Assembly (NCBI RefSeq): GCF_008180615.1
Contig: NZ_VTEH01000010.1
Span: 58,874-122,873 of the forward strand
Reading direction: 5' to 3'
Source: Rossellomorea vietnamensis
GTDB taxonomy: Bacteria > Bacillota > Bacilli > Bacillales > Bacillaceae_B
DNA: 64,000 nucleotides
The notes under the pieces were generated by a model. The model was not told the DNA's origin. It was given only the letters and a program-made list of their open reading frames with translations, and made no database searches. Below, in pieces: positions 61,887-64,000 of the stretch (position 1 is the stretch's first letter; each line of letters starts with the position of its first letter). The position numbers and the translations under genes are program-made.

Positions 61887-62008
61887 TTACGGGAAGTGGT
61901 TGATAGACTCTGAGTATTCACTATCGAACTATTGAAACTTTTCAAGGTTTATAAACGTATACACTTATATAAGCAAAAACTGAAAAAAGAGTGCCCAAGG
62001 AGGACATG

Positions 62009-62167
62009 ATGAAGGTTAAAACGATTACTGGCTGGACGGAAGAAAGTTTGGATAATAAGGTAAATGAGTTTCTGAATGATCCTGCAATCGAGGTAGTAGA
62101 ACTCAAGTTTTCAAGCACCATATTTTCTTATAGTGTAATGATTTTATATAAAAACAAGACATCATAG
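62009..62167 (+). CDS. Cse60-like sporulation protein
   Basis: A 52-aa protein with the fold and pattern of the Cse60 family: MKVKTITGWTEESLDNKVN at the start, IEVVELKFS in the middle and YSVMILYK at the end. Cse60 of B. subtilis is a SigE-dependent mother-cell protein of unknown biochemical role. ATG 62009 lies 5 bases after a strong AAGGAGG; ATG 62006 is too close. It is followed by its own terminator. Confidence 0.75.
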   Translation: MKVKTITGWTEESLDNKVNEFLNDPAIEVVELKFSSTIFSYSVMILYKNKTS

Positions 62168-62181
62168 AGTGGATGATGGAC

Positions 62182-62218
62182 AAAAACCTTGGATTGGTTG
62201 AGATCCAAGGTTTTTTTA
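62182..62218 (+). terminator. Terminator of the Cse60-like gene
   Basis: AAACCTTGGAT pairs with ATCCAAGGTTT and is followed by TTTTATG. Confidence 0.9.
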
Positions 62219-62310
62219 TGGGGTGCAAATTTCTGTTTTCAAACTTTTCAAAGGAATACACCCCCTACATGCAGAAGCAGTTATTGAATACGTCTATTGG
62301 AGGAAAAATG

Positions 62311-62787
62311 ATGATAAGCATGGCCAAGCTTTTCAATTATCACGCATGGGCAACTGATAAACTGCTTTGTTATATCGAAACAGAAGTGCCGGATAGCTTT
62401 TCCGCAGAAATCACTAGTGTGTTTCCATCCATAAAGGAGACCTTTCAGCATCAGTATGAAGTGGACTGCTTGTGGTACGGGAGGATGAACAAGAATTATC
62501 CTATAAAAGGGGAACCCCTGTCATCACCGCAAGATTACCGGAAAGCTTTCCAGGAACTGCATCAGGAGATAGAAAGCTTTATAGCCGACAGCTCCAATTT
62601 AAATCGGAAAGTCAGGTATAGCACTTCAATAGGAGAAGAGTTCACAAATGATGAGGAAGAGCTGCTTCAGCACCTGGTGAATCACGGTACTTATCACCGG
62701 GGAAATATAAGTGCAATGCTGCGTCAGCAGGGACATCCCGGGTGTTCAACAGATTATATCTATTATCTGAGAGAGATGGAAGGATGA
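62311..62787 (+). CDS. DinB family protein
   Basis: A 158-aa DinB-fold four-helix bundle. Its metal-site histidines lie in FNYHAWATDKLL (His near residue 10), HQYEVDCLWYGRM (near residue 49) and LVNHGTYHRGNISAML (near residues 132-136), the usual DinB pattern. The role is unknown; some members are nucleophile transferases. The reading frame is open back to 62173, but TTGGAGGAAAA supports ATG 62308 or 62311. It overlaps the next small gene by four bases (ATGA). Confidence 0.87.
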   Translation: MISMAKLFNYHAWATDKLLCYIETEVPDSFSAEITSVFPSIKETFQHQYEVDCLWYGRMNKNYPIKGEPLSSPQDYRKAFQELHQEIESFIADSSNLNRKVRYSTSIGEEFTNDEEELLQHLVNHGTYHRGNISAMLRQQGHPGCSTDYIYYLREMEG

Positions 62788-62927
62788 AAGAATATATTGG
62801 AGATTGCAAGAAATGTGGAGAGCCGCTCTACTGCCTGGATGGTTTTTTCAATGGCGTCCATGATCCCGCTTCAAAAACGATTCTATGCTTTCAGTGCACA
62901 CCAAAAAAGGAGGAGGCTGACAAGTGA
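62784..62927 (+). CDS. Small zinc-ribbon-like protein (47 aa)
   Basis: A 47-residue protein with two CxxC pairs (CKKC near residue 8 and CFQC near residue 35), enough to bind one zinc ion; the spacing between the pairs fits a treble-clef or ribbon. The family is unknown. Its ATG overlaps the DinB stop and its TGA overlaps the next GTG, so three genes (DinB, this, AlkD-like) form a tight operon. Confidence 0.75.
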   Translation: MKEYIGDCKKCGEPLYCLDGFFNGVHDPASKTILCFQCTPKKEEADK

Positions 62928-63601
62928 CCTATTCACAAAGACTGATTGCTTATTTTAAAGGACATGCAAATAAAGAGAATGCAGGACCCATGAAGGCCTA
63001 TATGCGAAATCAATTCGATTTTTTGGGAATCAGGACACCGGAGCGCAAGATATTGCTGAGAGACTTTCTGAAGGAGAATGGTACACCTTCGCTTGAGGAA
63101 CTGCCTGAAATCGCAAGGACACTTTGGGAACAGCCGGAACGTGAATTTCAATACCTGGCCCTGGCTCTGCTGGATAAAAATCGAAGCAGGCTCCAGCCGG
63201 TTCACCTTTCGTTAATGGAGGAGCTCATTGTCACTAAATCCTGGTGGGATACAATCGACACGATTGCATCGCGGCTAGCCGGTTTCATGATAAGGAAACA
63301 TCCGTTGGAGGGGGAACTGTTTCTGGAAAAGTGGATTGCTTCGGACAACTTTTGGCTCAACCGGACGGCCCTCCTTTACCAGCTGAGTTATAAGGAAGGA
63401 ACAGATGAAGAAAGATTGTTCTCTTATATTAAGCAGCATGCTTCCTCCAAAGAATTTTTTATAGAAAAAGCCATTGGGTGGGCGCTGAGAGAGTATTCCA
63501 AAACCGCTCCCGACAAGGTTGCCGCTTTTATTGAAAGAGAAGAGTTACGGCCGTTGAGCAAGCGTGAGGGATTGAAGCACCTAAAGAGAGTAAAGCAATA
63601 G
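62924..63601 (+). CDS. DNA alkylation repair protein (AlkD-like)
   Basis: A 225-aa all-helical protein made of HEAT-like repeats. It matches the AlkD family, glycosylases that remove 3- and 7-methylpurines without flipping the base. Family blocks are MRNQFDFLGIRTPERK, KSWWDTIDTIAS (Trp and Asp of the active site), DNFWLNRTALLYQL and FIEKAIGWALREYSK. GTG 62924 follows AAAAAGGAGGAGG and overlaps the preceding stop (GTGA). Together with the DinB-fold gene this could be an alkylation-damage operon, though that is inferred. Confidence 0.92.
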   Translation: MTYSQRLIAYFKGHANKENAGPMKAYMRNQFDFLGIRTPERKILLRDFLKENGTPSLEELPEIARTLWEQPEREFQYLALALLDKNRSRLQPVHLSLMEELIVTKSWWDTIDTIASRLAGFMIRKHPLEGELFLEKWIASDNFWLNRTALLYQLSYKEGTDEERLFSYIKQHASSKEFFIEKAIGWALREYSKTAPDKVAAFIEREELRPLSKREGLKHLKRVKQ

Positions 63602-63646
63602 TCATGAACAGAAGCCGGTTCGAAACAGCCGCTCCCGCTTTTTTAT

Positions 63647-63735
63647 AGGCCGTTTTCGCAATGATTGTTGCAAATGATAGGTAATGGATTTCCGCTCCAG
63701 GCGGACGACTCCGCGGGGCGGGCGGTGAGCCTCCC
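63647..63735. repeat. MITE end joined to a dispersed GC-rich repeat
   Basis: GGCCGTTTTCGCAATGATTG is followed by TGGATTTCCGCTCCAGGCGG and CGCGGGGCGGGCGGTGAGCC, the same order as at 5279-5360. Confidence 0.7.
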
Positions 63736-63893
63736 TCTAGAAATGTTGGAGTATCAACGTTTAAAGCAGTTTTTAACAACTATAAAATTTTTTTCTTTGT
63801 TACTAATAATCAGGATTTTCTAAATCTATAAGAATTTGTAAAATCATCCTAACGCTTCGCTAGAGCTAATTGGAAATCATTAACTCTCATTAC

Positions 63894-64000
63894 CTATGTG
63901 ATGCACCTTGGATCTCTGCTATTCTTATGATGACGTACCCTCCCATGTCTCTTGGCGTCTAGCGCGTACATTCCTTCGTTCGGTCTATTCATAAGGCAGA
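63894..64000 (-). other. Possible 3' end of a gene running off the window
   Basis: The minus strand is open from the window edge to a TAG at 63894, giving about 35 residues, basic and Arg/His rich (KRHGRVRHHKNS). It has no recognised family and might be the tail of a transposase-like gene. Nothing else is visible between 63736 and 63893. Confidence 0.25.

Noticed and set aside
1..64000. rRNA or tRNA genes, prophage, plasmid or complete IS element
   Set aside because: No cloverleaf or rRNA-like segments, no integrase, phage structural or replication genes, and no intact transposase were seen on either strand.

Overview
The window reads as a chromosomal segment of an endospore-forming Bacillaceae bacterium. 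The evidence is strong Gram-positive ribosome binding sites (AAGGAGG-type), frequent TTG/GTG starts, a phosphorelay-type sporulation kinase, a Cse60-like sporulation protein, a BceRS-BceAB module, a SigW-type promoter (TGAAAC-N16-CGTA), and PerR, Rex and BceR-type operators. Two ParB-binding parS sites (12086, 40940) suggest an origin-proximal position. No rRNA, tRNA, CRISPR or intact insertion sequence was found. The genus cannot be fixed from the sequence alone; the Dps-like and haloperoxidase-like genes would fit a marine or soil Bacillus relative.

Layout. 0-10 kb: DUF4385, YiaA-type membrane protein, a PadR/DUF4188 pair, malate:quinone oxidoreductase, a GGDEF diguanylate cyclase and the PerR-type ahpCF operon. 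10-20 kb: a repeat-rich gap, a manganese (yybP-ykoY) riboswitch with a TerC-family exporter, a c-di-GMP-I riboswitch with a secreted TIM-barrel protein, DUF1836, htpX, a histidine kinase, a YdeI-type protein, a VOC protein and a BCCT transporter. 20-30 kb: HAD hydrolase, RluF, Rex-type lactate permease, BceAB transporter with its BceRS sensor, and a DDAH-like amidinohydrolase. 30-40 kb: folE plus an odd SDR, a 52-bp-period repeat array, a vanadium-haloperoxidase-like protein, a Dps-like protein, an M20 peptidase and an orphan oligopeptide-type permease pair with a lipoprotein. 40-50 kb: AAC(3)-VOC-msrAB (msrAB interrupted by a stop codon), a second 52-bp array, a UMF1 MFS protein, an NPP phosphodiesterase, a stand-alone MurE paralogue, GtrA and a Gfo/Idh/MocA oxidoreductase. 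50-64 kb: a SigW-type envelope-stress locus (DUF4178-PspA-DUF4247-DUF350-membrane aminopropyltransferase), a small zincin, a Rieske FAD oxidoreductase, a ZTP riboswitch with folD, an SDR/QueA-like/VOC cluster, YczE, Cse60-like, DinB and AlkD-like genes.

How it works together. Several genes serve redox and stress control (ahpCF under PerR, lctP under Rex, msrAB, Dps, htpX, PspA under SigW). Three riboswitches connect Mn2+, c-di-GMP and ZTP to a TerC protein, a secreted protein and folD; the GGDEF enzyme 5 kb upstream could supply c-di-GMP.

The most unusual non-coding content is a set of intergenic arrays of short inverted repeats. Four arrays repeat at about 52 bp (five helical turns) and one at about 21 bp (two turns), although their sequences differ. 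Four of the five lie between convergent genes. A MITE-like family with GGCTCTTTTCG-type ends and apparent 8-bp target duplications, and a second dispersed GC-rich repeat family, fill most other long gaps.
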